Source of the DNA: an uncultured Pseudomonadales bacterium
GTDB taxonomy: Bacteria > Pseudomonadota > Gammaproteobacteria > Pseudomonadales > Azotimanducaceae
NCBI GenBank assembly: GCA_938017975.1
Contig: CALIKQ010000038.1
Location: 100,535-164,534 of the forward strand
Reading direction: 5' to 3'
DNA: 64,000 bases
In this document: positions 17,288-26,510 of the stretch, one piece after another
Numbering within the stretch: position 1 is the stretch's first letter
Layout: each line of letters opens with the position of its first letter
The notes under the pieces: model-generated
Told to the model about the DNA's origin: nothing
Database searches by the model: none
The model's input: the letters and a program-made list of their open reading frames with translations, nothing else
Program-made: the position numbers and the translations under genes

Positions 17288-18301
17288 TTAAAATCTTCGC
17301 GACGTATACCAGTTGACGTCTCGGCTTGTTGCATCGATTTGATCAACAACATCTAAAATCATGGCGAACAGCGCCATTCGAATGAGCACACCATTGTCGG
17401 TTTGGCGAAAAATGGCGAGGTTTGGGTTGTCGTTCAAATCATTGTCAAGTTCATTGGCGTCTTCCCTGGAATCCCTCGGGAGCGGATGCATAATGACCGT
17501 ATTGGGCTCGCAGAATTCGGTATAGATTTCTTGGTTGAGACGGAAAAGGCCTTTATATTTTTGAGCCTCCTCCTTCGTTGCAAATCGTTCTTCTTGCGTT
17601 CGCGTCACGTAAACGATGTCGGCACGTTGAATACCCTCTTGAAGGGTATGAGATTCCGTGACGATATGGCCTTTGCTTTCGAGCGCTTCAATGTACTCGC
17701 CAGGGAGCTTCAGCGCTTCCGGTGAGATTAATGTTAGCTGGATACTTTGATAGGCCATTAAGAGTTTGCACAGAGAGTGAACCGCACGACCAAATCGTAA
17801 ATCTCCGACAAGAGCAATACGCATACCATCAATACTTTTGCCCTGGTGTCCAAGTTCCCGGTCGATGGTGTAGAGATCGAGCAAGGCTTGGCTCGGGTGC
17901 TCGTTGGCGCCGTCACCGCCATTGATGACAGGCACCCGACTGGCCTCGGCAAATTCTGAGACAGATCCGCTTTTCTCATGCCGCATAACAATCAGATCGC
18001 TATAGCCTGAGAGAACTCGGGCGGTATCGTAAAAAGATTCGCCTTTTGCCAGGGCTGAAGCTTTGATGCCGGTCGTTTCTCGGACTTCCCCTCCCAAGAG
18101 GTTCCAAGCGCAACCAAAACTAACGCGCGTGCGCGTGCTAGGCTCGAAGAACATATTGCCGAGGATTGCGCCCTCTAAGACACGGGTGACTCTTTCTCGG
18201 CGTGCGTAAGGCGCCATCGAGTCGGCAACGGCGAAGACGCGCGCGATGTCCTCACGTGAAAACTGATCAACCCCGAGAATGTGGCTACCAACAAAGTTCA
18301 T
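17288..18301 (-). CDS. pyrB: Aspartate carbamoyltransferase catalytic subunit
   Basis: 337-aa enzyme that condenses carbamoyl phosphate with aspartate, the first committed step of pyrimidine synthesis. Carbamoyl-phosphate site FFEPSTRTRVSF, the catalytic His in EHPSQALLDLYT, and the aspartate loop HPLPRDSRED are intact. Slightly longer than E. coli PyrB (311 aa). No pyrI follows within the window, so this may be the unregulated or differently regulated type. It begins only 9 nt after the LysR gene ends, an odd arrangement for a biosynthetic enzyme. Confidence 0.93.
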   Translation of the reverse strand: MNFVGSHILGVDQFSREDIARVFAVADSMAPYARRERVTRVLEGAILGNMFFEPSTRTRVSFGCAWNLLGGEVRETTGIKASALAKGESFYDTARVLSGYSDLIVMRHEKSGSVSEFAEASRVPVINGGDGANEHPSQALLDLYTIDRELGHQGKSIDGMRIALVGDLRFGRAVHSLCKLLMAYQSIQLTLISPEALKLPGEYIEALESKGHIVTESHTLQEGIQRADIVYVTRTQEERFATKEEAQKYKGLFRLNQEIYTEFCEPNTVIMHPLPRDSREDANELDNDLNDNPNLAIFRQTDNGVLIRMALFAMILDVVDQIDATSRDVNWYTSRRF

Positions 18302-18310
18302 AAGACGAAA

Positions 18311-19222
18311 TCATGTCCTTTCAAGATTGCTGGATTCCATGATCATTGATCTAAACCATTGATTAGCTTGATCCTTGTCCGTGCTCTCATGCCAATAAAG
18401 GTGCGTCTCAAGATCGCTCGCATCGAAGGGTAGGTCGTGGACCTGAATCGGTCCAAGGCTTGTCAAAAAACGGGCAAAGGTTAGGGGAACTGTCATAGCT
18501 AGGTCTGTGGTCGTGACAAGCAATGGTGACGACAGATAGTGCTGGGTCCTCAAAACAATGTTTCTTTTCTTGCCCATTTTGCCAAGTGCGAGATCAACGA
18601 TACCCAGTCCGCCTCGTCGAGAGGAGATATGAATGTGCTCTAAGGAAAGGTAGTCCTCAAGCGTCAGTTTGTTTTTGATGCGCGGGTGATCTTTACGAAT
18701 CACACAAACTTGAGGACTTTGCCGAAGGGCAACATGTTTGATCTGCGGATCGGGGGTTAGCGGGACGTCGATGGCAAGATCCAGGTTGCCAGACGCAAGT
18801 TCGATATTCAGATCCCTGCGTCTGACCTGATAGCACTCAATGGCGACCCTCGGTGCAGCTTCTTTGAGTTGGCGCACAAGGGGAGGGATTTGGATTGCTT
18901 CGGTTAAATCGTTTGCTGAAATTCGAAAGCGCTTCTCGGATTTCAAAGGATCAAAGTGCTCACTGTCTTGAACACTTGAACGTACAAGATCCAGTGCCTG
19001 TCTCACGCTCCCAATAATATTTTGGGCCACTGGCGTTGGAATCATGCCGTCGGCGGTCCGGACAAAAAGTGGGTCATCAAACAGCGTTCTAAGTCGCGAC
19101 AATGAGTTGGATACCGCGGGCTGGGTGATACCGATAATTTCACCAGCTCTGGTGAGATTGCCCTCGGTATAGATGGCATCAAGTACAACAAATAAATTAA
19201 GATCAATATCACTGAGTTTCAT
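18311..19222 (-). CDS. LysR-family transcriptional regulator (LeuO/NahR-like)
   Basis: 303 aa. N-terminal winged helix-turn-helix: DLNLFVVLDAIYTEGNLTRAGEIIGITQPAVSNSLSRLRTLFDDPLFVRT, the canonical LysR signature of the LeuO/NahR/NodD branch; the remainder is a periplasmic-binding-protein-like effector domain. Inducer unknown. It is transcribed into pyrB with only 9 nt between, and divergently from the type II secretion operon, so it could regulate either or be purely positional. Confidence 0.9.
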   Translation of the reverse strand: MKLSDIDLNLFVVLDAIYTEGNLTRAGEIIGITQPAVSNSLSRLRTLFDDPLFVRTADGMIPTPVAQNIIGSVRQALDLVRSSVQDSEHFDPLKSEKRFRISANDLTEAIQIPPLVRQLKEAAPRVAIECYQVRRRDLNIELASGNLDLAIDVPLTPDPQIKHVALRQSPQVCVIRKDHPRIKNKLTLEDYLSLEHIHISSRRGGLGIVDLALGKMGKKRNIVLRTQHYLSSPLLVTTTDLAMTVPLTFARFLTSLGPIQVHDLPFDASDLETHLYWHESTDKDQANQWFRSMIMESSNLERT

Positions 19223-19295
19223 GTTAGTCGACCCCAGGATTCGTGATGTGAATGTTACAACAGTTCGAGAACAATTAGAAGGGTAGTCCGCTGGA

Positions 19296-19328
19296 TTGAG
19301 ATGAATTTTGTCCCCAGACTGCTACAAT
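19296..19328 (+). promoter_or_regulatory. Candidate promoter of the gsp operon
   Basis: Extended -10 element TGC plus TACAAT (19320-19328) upstream of gspE, with a weak TTGAGA at 19296-19301 at a non-optimal 21-bp spacing. It would give a leader of about 100 nt to the gspE ATG. Low confidence; the region is also the divergent promoter region of the LysR gene. Confidence 0.3.
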
Positions 19329-19431
19329 CTCGGCAGCGTCGATAGTGCGCGATGAACGACGTTTTGTTGACGAGAGCAGCGAGCGAAAGGTCCGAAGGGA
19401 CGTCAATTTTTTTAAAATAGGTCATGAACCC

Positions 19432-20937
19432 ATGTCGGACGTGCAAGCGAAAGAGCATCGTGCAACGAATCGACTGCCCTTCGGTTTCGCGAAGCGGTTT
19501 GGCGTGATTCTGGATTCCCAGCTCGATGAGCAAGGAAGGGCGGGGTTGGTTTATAAAACGCCGTTGGCGCCCAGTGTCTTTGCAGAGGTACAAAGGTTTT
19601 CTGGTCGGCTTGGAAGTCTTCGAGAGGTTAGTCCGGTCCAGTTCGATGGGCTATTGTCCTCTGCTTATGAAGAAGATTCTGACGAAGCCATGCAATTTAT
19701 TGAAGATCTTGGTGAATCCATGGATTTGTCGAGCCTTGTAGATCAGTTGCCAGAAAGTGGTGACCTGCTTGAACAAGATGATGACGCACCGATTATTCGC
19801 TTGATCAACAGTTTACTGACCGAGGCGATCAAAGTCGGTGCATCTGATATTCATATTGAGACTTATGAAACTCGGTTAATCGTCCGGTTCCGGGTCGATG
19901 GCGTGCTGCGTGAGATTGTTTCACCGAGACGGGCGATGGCGCCTCTGTTGGTCTCTCGGATCAAGGTCATGGCAAAACTCGACATCGCAGAGAAGCGTTT
20001 GCCACAAGATGGCCGGATTTCAGTCCGGGTGGGGGGCAAAGAAGTGGATGTTCGCGTCTCAACTATTCCAGCAAGTAATGGCGAGCGCGTGGTTATGCGT
20101 CTGCTTGATAAGCAGGATGGTCGTAAGAGCCTGCCACACCTTGGGATGCAGTCGACCGGGCTTGCGCAAATGCAGGGTCTTCTCGCCAGACCCCATGGCA
20201 TTATTTTGGTCACCGGCCCAACAGGCTCAGGTAAGTCGACCACGTTATATGCGGGGCTTGATCAACTAAACGACAGTAGCCGGAATATTCTGACCGTTGA
20301 GGACCCAATCGAATACGATGTGGAGGGCGTGGGTCAGACTCAGGTCAATGCCAAAGCAAATATGACCTTCGCAAAGGGTCTGAGGGCTATTTTAAGGCAG
20401 GATCCTGACGTGGTAATGGTTGGTGAAATTCGTGATTATGAAACAGCAGACATTGCCGTGCAGGCGAGCTTAACCGGACACTTGGTGCTTTCCACACTGC
20501 ACACAAATACTGCAATTGGCGCGATTACGCGGCTGGCGAATATGGGCGTGCAACCTTATTTGTTGTCAAATAGCATTGCTGGCTTGGCCGCCCAACGTCT
20601 TGTCCGTGTCTTATGCGAGCGCTGTAAAGCACCTCACACGCCGGATGAATATGAGCAAAAGTTTCTTAAGCTCGGCGGTTCGGATACATCGACGATTTAT
20701 CGAGCTGTTGGTTGCGAAGCCTGTGCTTTTGAGGGCTATAGAGGGCGTCAGGGTATTTATGAAATTATTGTTGTGGACGACAAGCTCCGAGAGATGATCC
20801 ATTCGGGAGCCTCTGAGCCCGACATGGAAAAGCAAGCCAGAACGGTTTCTACAGGGATTCGCGACGATGGGCGCAGCAAGGTCCTTGCTGGGGTTACGAC
20901 GATCGACGAAATTCTTCGTGTCACGATGGCAGATTAA
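19432..20937 (+). CDS. gspE: Type II secretion system ATPase GspE
   Basis: Cytoplasmic hexameric ATPase that powers the type II secretion pseudopilus, 501 aa. Walker A GPTGSGKST (K268), Asp box ILTVEDPIEYD, Walker B VVMVGEIRDYETA, His box TGHLVLSTLHTN, and a zinc-binding four-cysteine site CERC with CEAC downstream. ATG 19432 is chosen; the upstream in-frame start (19345) reads through the intergenic region. First gene of a nine-gene operon; gspC and gspD are not in the window. Confidence 0.96.
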   Translation: MSDVQAKEHRATNRLPFGFAKRFGVILDSQLDEQGRAGLVYKTPLAPSVFAEVQRFSGRLGSLREVSPVQFDGLLSSAYEEDSDEAMQFIEDLGESMDLSSLVDQLPESGDLLEQDDDAPIIRLINSLLTEAIKVGASDIHIETYETRLIVRFRVDGVLREIVSPRRAMAPLLVSRIKVMAKLDIAEKRLPQDGRISVRVGGKEVDVRVSTIPASNGERVVMRLLDKQDGRKSLPHLGMQSTGLAQMQGLLARPHGIILVTGPTGSGKSTTLYAGLDQLNDSSRNILTVEDPIEYDVEGVGQTQVNAKANMTFAKGLRAILRQDPDVVMVGEIRDYETADIAVQASLTGHLVLSTLHTNTAIGAITRLANMGVQPYLLSNSIAGLAAQRLVRVLCERCKAPHTPDEYEQKFLKLGGSDTSTIYRAVGCEACAFEGYRGRQGIYEIIVVDDKLREMIHSGASEPDMEKQARTVSTGIRDDGRSKVLAGVTTIDEILRVTMAD

Positions 20938-20947
20938 TTGAGCCAGT

Positions 20948-22177
20948 ATGCCGGCTTTTGAATATCAAGCACTGGATGCACGCGGTCGAACTAAGAGCGG
21001 CATGCTGGAAGGCGACTCGGCGAGGCAGGTACGACAATCTCTAAGGGATCAGGGACTGGCGCCGACTCAGGTGAAGTTGACCAGCCAAGGCGGCGAAGGA
21101 GAGCCCGCAGCAACAAATTTTTTCTCCGGATTTTTCCAACCGACTCTGACAGTCAGTGAACGGGCCTTGATCACCCGCCAGTTGGCCACGCTTATTGCAG
21201 CTGGATTGCCCATTGAAGAATCCTTGCTTGCGGTTTCAAGACAGACCGAGCTCCCGAAAACCCAAAAAATGCTGGTGACAGTTCGGACGCGGGTGCTTGA
21301 GGGCTTCTCGCTGGCCCGGAGTTTGGAGGTTTTTCCTAAGGCTTTCCCAGAGCTTTTCAGGGCGACCATCGCTGCAGGGGAATCCTCAGGCCATCTTGAA
21401 GCGGTTTTGAATCAACTCGCTGATTTCAGCGAATCACAATATGAATCGGCAACGCGAATCCAACAAGCTTTGGTTTACCCCATCATTTTATTTGTTTTGA
21501 CGATATTGATTCTTGCGGGCCTTTTGGGCTACGTGGTTCCGGATATTGTCGCTGTTTTCGCTGATACCGGTCAGGCGCTGCCAGATTTAACGCGGCTTAT
21601 TATCGCGCTCAGTGACTTCGTCGCGGGATATGGTTGGTTGGTTGGTTTAGTGGTGATCGCAGCAGCGCTTGGGATGCGACAAATTTTGTCGGTGGCTAGC
21701 TATCGACTGAGATTCGATCAATTTTTGCTGCGCGCCCCTCTTGTAGCGAAAATGAGCCGGGGCCGTAACATCTCACAGTTTGCAAGCACTCTGAGTATTT
21801 TGTCGGCTTCGGGTGTTCCGTTGGTTGAGGCTATGAAGATTGCCGGAGCAGTGGTATCGAACACCTGGCTCCGAGCAGAGGTTGAAGCGGCAACTGTTCG
21901 AGTCAGTGAAGGGAGTAGCTTGCAATCGGCACTGCAAGCCAGTGGCTACTTTCCGCCGATGATGCTGTATATGATCGCCAGTGGAGAATCTAGCGGCGAA
22001 CTTGATGGCATGTTGGCCCGGGTCGCGAGGTATCTCCAGCAGGATGTAGAGGCGCTGCTGGCGACCCTTCTCAGTTTGATTGGTCCTTTGATGTTGGTGA
22101 TCATGGGGGGCGCGGTGTTCACGATTGTGATGGCGATTCTCTTACCCATCATCAATTTGAACCAAATGGTCAGTTAG
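20948..22177 (+). CDS. gspF: Type II secretion inner-membrane platform protein GspF
   Basis: 409-aa polytopic inner-membrane assembly platform that contacts GspE. Two homologous GspF domains, each with the TRQLATLIAAGLPIEESL-type signature (SQFASTLSILSASGVPLVEAM in the second), and three hydrophobic segments near 170, 220 and 380. N-terminal FEYQALDARGRTKSG is the family start. 10 nt after gspE. Confidence 0.96.
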   Translation: MPAFEYQALDARGRTKSGMLEGDSARQVRQSLRDQGLAPTQVKLTSQGGEGEPAATNFFSGFFQPTLTVSERALITRQLATLIAAGLPIEESLLAVSRQTELPKTQKMLVTVRTRVLEGFSLARSLEVFPKAFPELFRATIAAGESSGHLEAVLNQLADFSESQYESATRIQQALVYPIILFVLTILILAGLLGYVVPDIVAVFADTGQALPDLTRLIIALSDFVAGYGWLVGLVVIAAALGMRQILSVASYRLRFDQFLLRAPLVAKMSRGRNISQFASTLSILSASGVPLVEAMKIAGAVVSNTWLRAEVEAATVRVSEGSSLQSALQASGYFPPMMLYMIASGESSGELDGMLARVARYLQQDVEALLATLLSLIGPLMLVIMGGAVFTIVMAILLPIINLNQMVS

Positions 22178-22229
22178 ATAAAATAATTCGAGCAGTTCTT
22201 TTTCAAGGTTATTAACGCAAGGAAAAATC

Positions 22230-22652
22230 ATGTCGAGTAACCAGCAAAGCGGATTCACGCTGATTGAAATCATGGTCGTAGTGGTCATTTTAGGCATATT
22301 AGGAGCACTCATCGTGCCCAATATCGTCGGGCGGCCCGATGAGGCGCGTGTGACCGCAGCGCGCTCTGATATCCAGCAGGTTGGCAACGCGCTCGATCTT
22401 TACCGTATGGATAATGGCCATTATCCCAGCACTGATCAAGGGCTTGAAGCATTGATCGAGAAGCCCTCCGGATATCCCGAACCCAGAAGATGGAATTCAG
22501 ACGGCTATCTCAAGAAGCTGCCCATTGACCCTTGGGGCGATCCCTATTTGTATTTTAGTGAAGGCCGCAATATCGAGGTTTATTCTTTGGGCTCCGATCG
22601 ACGGGAAGGTGGTGAAGGTGTCGATGCTGATATAAAACTATCTGACCTATGA
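22230..22652 (+). CDS. gspG: Type II secretion major pseudopilin GspG
   Basis: 140-aa major pseudopilin. Prepilin peptidase site QSGFTLIEIMVV (cleavage after Gly8, Phe+1, Glu+5) followed by a hydrophobic helix. C-terminal features include TDQGLEAL, PWGDPYLY and SLGSDRREGGEGVDADI, the calcium-binding loop typical of GspG. RBS AAGGAAAA upstream. Requires a GspO/PilD peptidase not in the window. Confidence 0.96.
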   Translation: MSSNQQSGFTLIEIMVVVVILGILGALIVPNIVGRPDEARVTAARSDIQQVGNALDLYRMDNGHYPSTDQGLEALIEKPSGYPEPRRWNSDGYLKKLPIDPWGDPYLYFSEGRNIEVYSLGSDRREGGEGVDADIKLSDL

Positions 22653-22659
22653 CGATCTG

Positions 22660-23211
22660 ATGGCCAACAGAGCTGGTTTTACGCTCATTGAGATCCTTGT
22701 GGTTCTCTTCATTGTGTCCCTACTCACCGGGCTGGTTGTTGCTAATTTGCCCGCATTTGTTACGACCTCAGATTATGAAGAAGAAGCTCAGAGGCTTAAA
22801 TTCACACTTGAGCAAGGGCTTGAGAAGGCCCAGATCGATGCCGTTGAAGTTGGTCTTCGGGTCGATGAAGGAAATTACTCATTCTGGGTTTTTGATGAAC
22901 CAACCCAAGACTGGCTGCCTGCAATTGACCGTGCCCTTGGAGCGCATGGTTTGGTTGATGGCTTATCGCTTCGATTGACAACTGAGGGTGAGCCGATGAC
23001 ATTAAAACGCATCGATACCGAAGTGGAGCGAGAAGCCAATTCTGACTCCCAGCAAGAAACCAAAGGCCCAAAGATCTTGCTGCTCTCGAGCGGGGAGACG
23101 ACTGTGTTTGAGCTCGAACTTTATTCTGACCAAAACTTTTGGATGAGTGTAACTTCCGATGGATTCGGGTCCTTCGAAATGAATTATGAACCTTCATTAG
23201 CTGATGATTGA
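22660..23211 (+). CDS. gspH: Type II secretion minor pseudopilin GspH
   Basis: 183 aa with the prepilin signature RAGFTLIEILVVLFIVSLLTGLVV at the N-terminus, followed by a beta-rich globular domain. Position between gspG and gspI, and length, identify GspH. Overlaps gspI by 8 nt. Confidence 0.88.
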   Translation: MANRAGFTLIEILVVLFIVSLLTGLVVANLPAFVTTSDYEEEAQRLKFTLEQGLEKAQIDAVEVGLRVDEGNYSFWVFDEPTQDWLPAIDRALGAHGLVDGLSLRLTTEGEPMTLKRIDTEVEREANSDSQQETKGPKILLLSSGETTVFELELYSDQNFWMSVTSDGFGSFEMNYEPSLADD

Positions 23212-23596
23212 GCATCGATCAAAACGCTCTGATGGGTTCACGCTGATTGAAGTTATGATCGCGCTTGCCGTATTTTCAGTTGTGGCGATGGCGCTCACGA
23301 AAAATGCCTCACTGGCAGTCACTCAAACCGCTCGAATGCAGGATCAATTGTTGGCTCACAGCGTTGCCCAGAACGTCCTGAACGATTTGCTGGCCTCGGG
23401 GCGCGAAAAAAAAGCATTTGAAGGCCCTTCTAGTCAGCAGTTTGAAGTCAGGATGGCGAGTCGTTCCTGGCAGGTCCAAGTTCGTTTAAGGTCGACTGAT
23501 GATCCCGACATTAAAAGAGTAACAGTATCGGTTCGGGATGATGAGTACTTTGATGAAGAGCTTGCGTCTCTGACAGGTTTTGTGGGGCGGCAATGA
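23204..23596 (+). CDS. gspI: Type II secretion minor pseudopilin GspI
   Basis: 130 aa. Prepilin site DGFTLIEVMIALAVFSVVAMAL, then QDQLLAHSVAQNVLNDLL typical of GspI. Forms the pseudopilus tip with GspJ and GspK. Overlaps both neighbours by 4-8 nt. Confidence 0.92.
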   Translation: MIEHRSKRSDGFTLIEVMIALAVFSVVAMALTKNASLAVTQTARMQDQLLAHSVAQNVLNDLLASGREKKAFEGPSSQQFEVRMASRSWQVQVRLRSTDDPDIKRVTVSVRDDEYFDEELASLTGFVGRQ

Positions 23597-24315
23597 GGCG
23601 CTCGATCTCAGGGTTCACATTGCTCGAAGTGTTGATCGCTATGGCCATCTTCGCCATTTTGGGCCTAGCCTCTAACCAAATGTTGCGCAGCGTCTCCGGT
23701 GTCGAGCGAGAGATGAGCGAACAGACGCTGGCTTATCGTGAGTTGATTAAATTTTTTGGCATGATCGACCGTGATCTTTCTCAGTTGATCTATCGCAGCG
23801 TTCGGGACGAATTTGGGGACCCTATTGCGGCCGTCTCGGTAAATCAGGGACGTTATCCTCTGGAATTCTCTCGGTCAGGTTGGCGGAATCCGCTCTTGAG
23901 AGCGCGTAGTGATCTGCAGCGAGTCGCCTATGAGGTTAACGGAGATAAGTTGCAAAGAGTCATTTGGCTTGTGTTGGATCGTGCAGAGGATACCGAACCG
24001 AAAGTCCAGACGCTACTTTCAGGGGTCATTGATTTTCAAGTTCGGATTATTAAACCCGATGGGCAGCGGCAGGAAGTGATCACAGCGGAGGACGGTGATG
24101 AAGTGCCGATAGCATTAGAATTAAAGGTCACCACTGAGCGCTGGGGAGAGCTGGACCGCATCATAGATTTACCCGATTTTTTGCCTTTGCTGCCTGGTGG
24201 TGCGCGTGCTGACCAGGACGAAACGGAGTCTTCAGCGCCAGTGCCTGAGGAAATCCGGGAACCTCCACCGCTCAGTTCGAAGATCGATCAAGAGGTCTCC
24301 CCCCGTGCATTCTAA
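23593..24315 (+). CDS. gspJ: Type II secretion minor pseudopilin GspJ
   Basis: 240 aa. Prepilin site ISGFTLLEVLIAMAIFAILGLAS, RDLSQLIYRSVRDEFGD, and a long C-terminal tail rich in Pro, Glu and Ser extending the usual GspJ by about 30 residues. ATGA overlap with gspI; 11-nt overlap with gspK. Confidence 0.93.
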   Translation: MRRSISGFTLLEVLIAMAIFAILGLASNQMLRSVSGVEREMSEQTLAYRELIKFFGMIDRDLSQLIYRSVRDEFGDPIAAVSVNQGRYPLEFSRSGWRNPLLRARSDLQRVAYEVNGDKLQRVIWLVLDRAEDTEPKVQTLLSGVIDFQVRIIKPDGQRQEVITAEDGDEVPIALELKVTTERWGELDRIIDLPDFLPLLPGGARADQDETESSAPVPEEIREPPPLSSKIDQEVSPRAF

Positions 24316-25300
24316 AAATCGCCAGGGGGGTGTCGCGCTCATGATCGTGCTGTTAGTCGTGACGATCGCCACGGTCTTGAGTACTTCAATTGCTAAGAAT
24401 CAGTCCCGCACGATTGGCACGGCGTCGAGCTACTTCGATCGAGCCCAAGCTTATTATTTTGCCCGTGGCGGTGAGATCTTCGCCAGACAGCTCTTATTCA
24501 GAGACTTTAAGGAACAACCTGAGCGCGATGATTTAACGGAAGAGTGGGCAGCCCTTGATCTGGTCTTTGAGTACGAAGGCGGTGAAGTCCAAATTTATAT
24601 TGAGGACCTTCAAGGGCGATTTAATTTGAATCAGTTTGTAGCGGATAATCAACAGGGGTCCTTGCTGTCACAGAAATTATCGCTCATGACGGCCCAAATT
24701 GGATTAGACCCGGCTTGGATGGATGACTTGCTGGATTATACGGATATTGATGGCGAGGTGCGTTTGGGTGGTGCTGAGGATTACTTTTACTTGGGGCTTG
24801 ACCAACCGTATCGCACCAGTGGTCAGGCTTTGCAGGACTTGAGTGAGATCAGAATGCTGCGATCCATGTCCGCCGAAGGCTATAGAAGGTTAAGCGAAGT
24901 GTTGACCGTTACACCTGCAATGGCGCCCAGTTTGAACGTGAACACTGCACCAGCATTGGTGCTGCAAACGCTGGCATCTGATCTGACACTTGAGCAAGCA
25001 AGCGCTCTGATCGATCGTAGAGCTTCCGTTGAAGGGTTCGAGAGTGTTCAAGAATTTCTTCAGCAACCAGAATTGGCGGGGCTTGCCGTGAAGGCAGAGG
25101 GACTTGGTGTACAATCCTCTTTTTTTAAAGCAAATATCAAAGCGCGATACGCGAACCAAATCCTTTATTTGACAAGTTTTATTTATAGAGAGTCCACGAC
25201 AGGTGAAATGACCGTGTACAAGCGAATCAACAATGCGCGTTTTACGATACCCCTGCAGGCGTCTGAGTCCGATCAAGTGCAGGAGGCTAACGGTGCTTGA
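24305..25300 (+). CDS. gspK: Type II secretion minor pseudopilin GspK
   Basis: 331-aa tip pseudopilin with a large alpha-helical domain that caps the pseudopilus. Signature RQGGVALMIVLLVVTIATV with Val at +1 region and missing Glu+5, usual for GspK. Later YIEDLQGRFNLNQF and LLDYTDIDGEVRLGGAEDYFY are diagnostic. GTG 24305 is chosen, with AAGAGG 9 nt upstream; the longer in-frame ORF from 24197 runs within gspJ. Confidence 0.93.
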   Translation: MHSKNRQGGVALMIVLLVVTIATVLSTSIAKNQSRTIGTASSYFDRAQAYYFARGGEIFARQLLFRDFKEQPERDDLTEEWAALDLVFEYEGGEVQIYIEDLQGRFNLNQFVADNQQGSLLSQKLSLMTAQIGLDPAWMDDLLDYTDIDGEVRLGGAEDYFYLGLDQPYRTSGQALQDLSEIRMLRSMSAEGYRRLSEVLTVTPAMAPSLNVNTAPALVLQTLASDLTLEQASALIDRRASVEGFESVQEFLQQPELAGLAVKAEGLGVQSSFFKANIKARYANQILYLTSFIYRESTTGEMTVYKRINNARFTIPLQASESDQVQEANGA

Positions 25301-26510
25301 ATCTCTCGTCATTTATTGGCGACGCTCTGAGCTTGGATGGCTCTGGTTGAACGCTTCTGGACAGCCGGTGATAGAACATTCGGGGTCCTGGACTGACTTT
25401 ATCGAGATGCTTGAGGCTCAGCGACTCAAGGAAGACTCAGCGCCTTTCCAAACCACGGTCATATTTTCATCGGAGCAAGTATTATTGCGTGACGTTGAGG
25501 TTCCGCCTAAGCCAACTCGTCAAATTCTCGGTGCTGTGCCGTTTTTGGTGGAGGAGGTGCTTGCCGAAGATGTCTTTGAGTGCTTTATCGCCATAGGCCA
25601 TCGCACTGGTAACGTGTTGTCTGTGGCGGTGGTCGAGGAAGGCCTAATCCGGGAACGCCTCGAGAGCTTGGCTGAGCAAGGTTTGGATCCTGAATTCATT
25701 GGCATTGATCAAGATCTATTGCCTCATGAACAAGGCCAGCTGATTGTTACGGATACGCATGGTTTTTTGAATACTTGGGAGAATGAGCAGGTCGCGATTC
25801 GTTCGGATCAAATTAAAGAGGTGTTGCCGATCTTCTTGAGCGCAGGTGTAGAGGCGTTAACGCTTGTTGATTTTACAAGGCAAGAAACAATCTCAGGACT
25901 ATTGACGGATACGTCCTTGGTGAGTGATCAATTCGCTGAGCGCCCGGAAGCATCTTTCATCGAATATCTTTTTAAGCAACCGCGGAATCAGCGCATTAAT
26001 TTACGCCAGGCGCATTATGCGTTTCGATCGAAATCGAGCGCGACCCGAGACAGTTATAGACGTTTAGCCTTAGCAGCAGTGTTTGTTTTTGGGTTGCAAA
26101 TGGTACTGACCGCCGGACAGGGTTTCTTCCTTAGCCGACAAGCGCAAGCGTTAGAAAAGGAAGCCATCGCGCTTTACCAATCTGTTTTTCCGCAAGACTC
26201 CAATACTCGTGATATGGCCAGACGTTGGCGGAGTCGTCTCGCTGGCAGTGGTTCGACCAATCAAGTGGGGCTGGACGCTTTGATGGAGGTTGTTAGTCAG
26301 CGATTGAATGGTTCCGGATTGAGTCTCGACAACCTTAATTACAATGCATCCAGGGGTGACTTGGTCCTTCAGTTATCAGGGCGTCAAAGTGATCAAATCA
26401 TGGCCCTGGCGGAAGGCTTAATGGGTGCTGGATTTCAAGCCGAAATTGGCACTATTTCCCAAGAAAATGCGTTAGTGAGAGGCAGCCTGCGGATACGGAC
26501 GGGGGGATGA
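25293..26510 (+). CDS. gspL: Type II secretion inner-membrane protein GspL
   Basis: 405 aa. Cytoplasmic actin-like domain binding GspE, one transmembrane helix near residue 265 (LALAAVFVFGLQMVLTAG) and a periplasmic ferredoxin-like domain. GTG 25293 is chosen because AGGAGG lies 6 nt upstream; the upstream ORF start at 25233 is within gspK. Interacts with GspM, the next gene. Confidence 0.9.
   Translation: MLESLVIYWRRSELGWLWLNASGQPVIEHSGSWTDFIEMLEAQRLKEDSAPFQTTVIFSSEQVLLRDVEVPPKPTRQILGAVPFLVEEVLAEDVFECFIAIGHRTGNVLSVAVVEEGLIRERLESLAEQGLDPEFIGIDQDLLPHEQGQLIVTDTHGFLNTWENEQVAIRSDQIKEVLPIFLSAGVEALTLVDFTRQETISGLLTDTSLVSDQFAERPEASFIEYLFKQPRNQRINLRQAHYAFRSKSSATRDSYRRLALAAVFVFGLQMVLTAGQGFFLSRQAQALEKEAIALYQSVFPQDSNTRDMARRWRSRLAGSGSTNQVGLDALMEVVSQRLNGSGLSLDNLNYNASRGDLVLQLSGRQSDQIMALAEGLMGAGFQAEIGTISQENALVRGSLRIRTGG

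Noticed and set aside
24197..24304. N-terminal extension of GspK
   Set aside because: Basic, low-complexity residues overlapping gspJ; the GTG at 24305 gives a normal prepilin leader and has a ribosome binding site.
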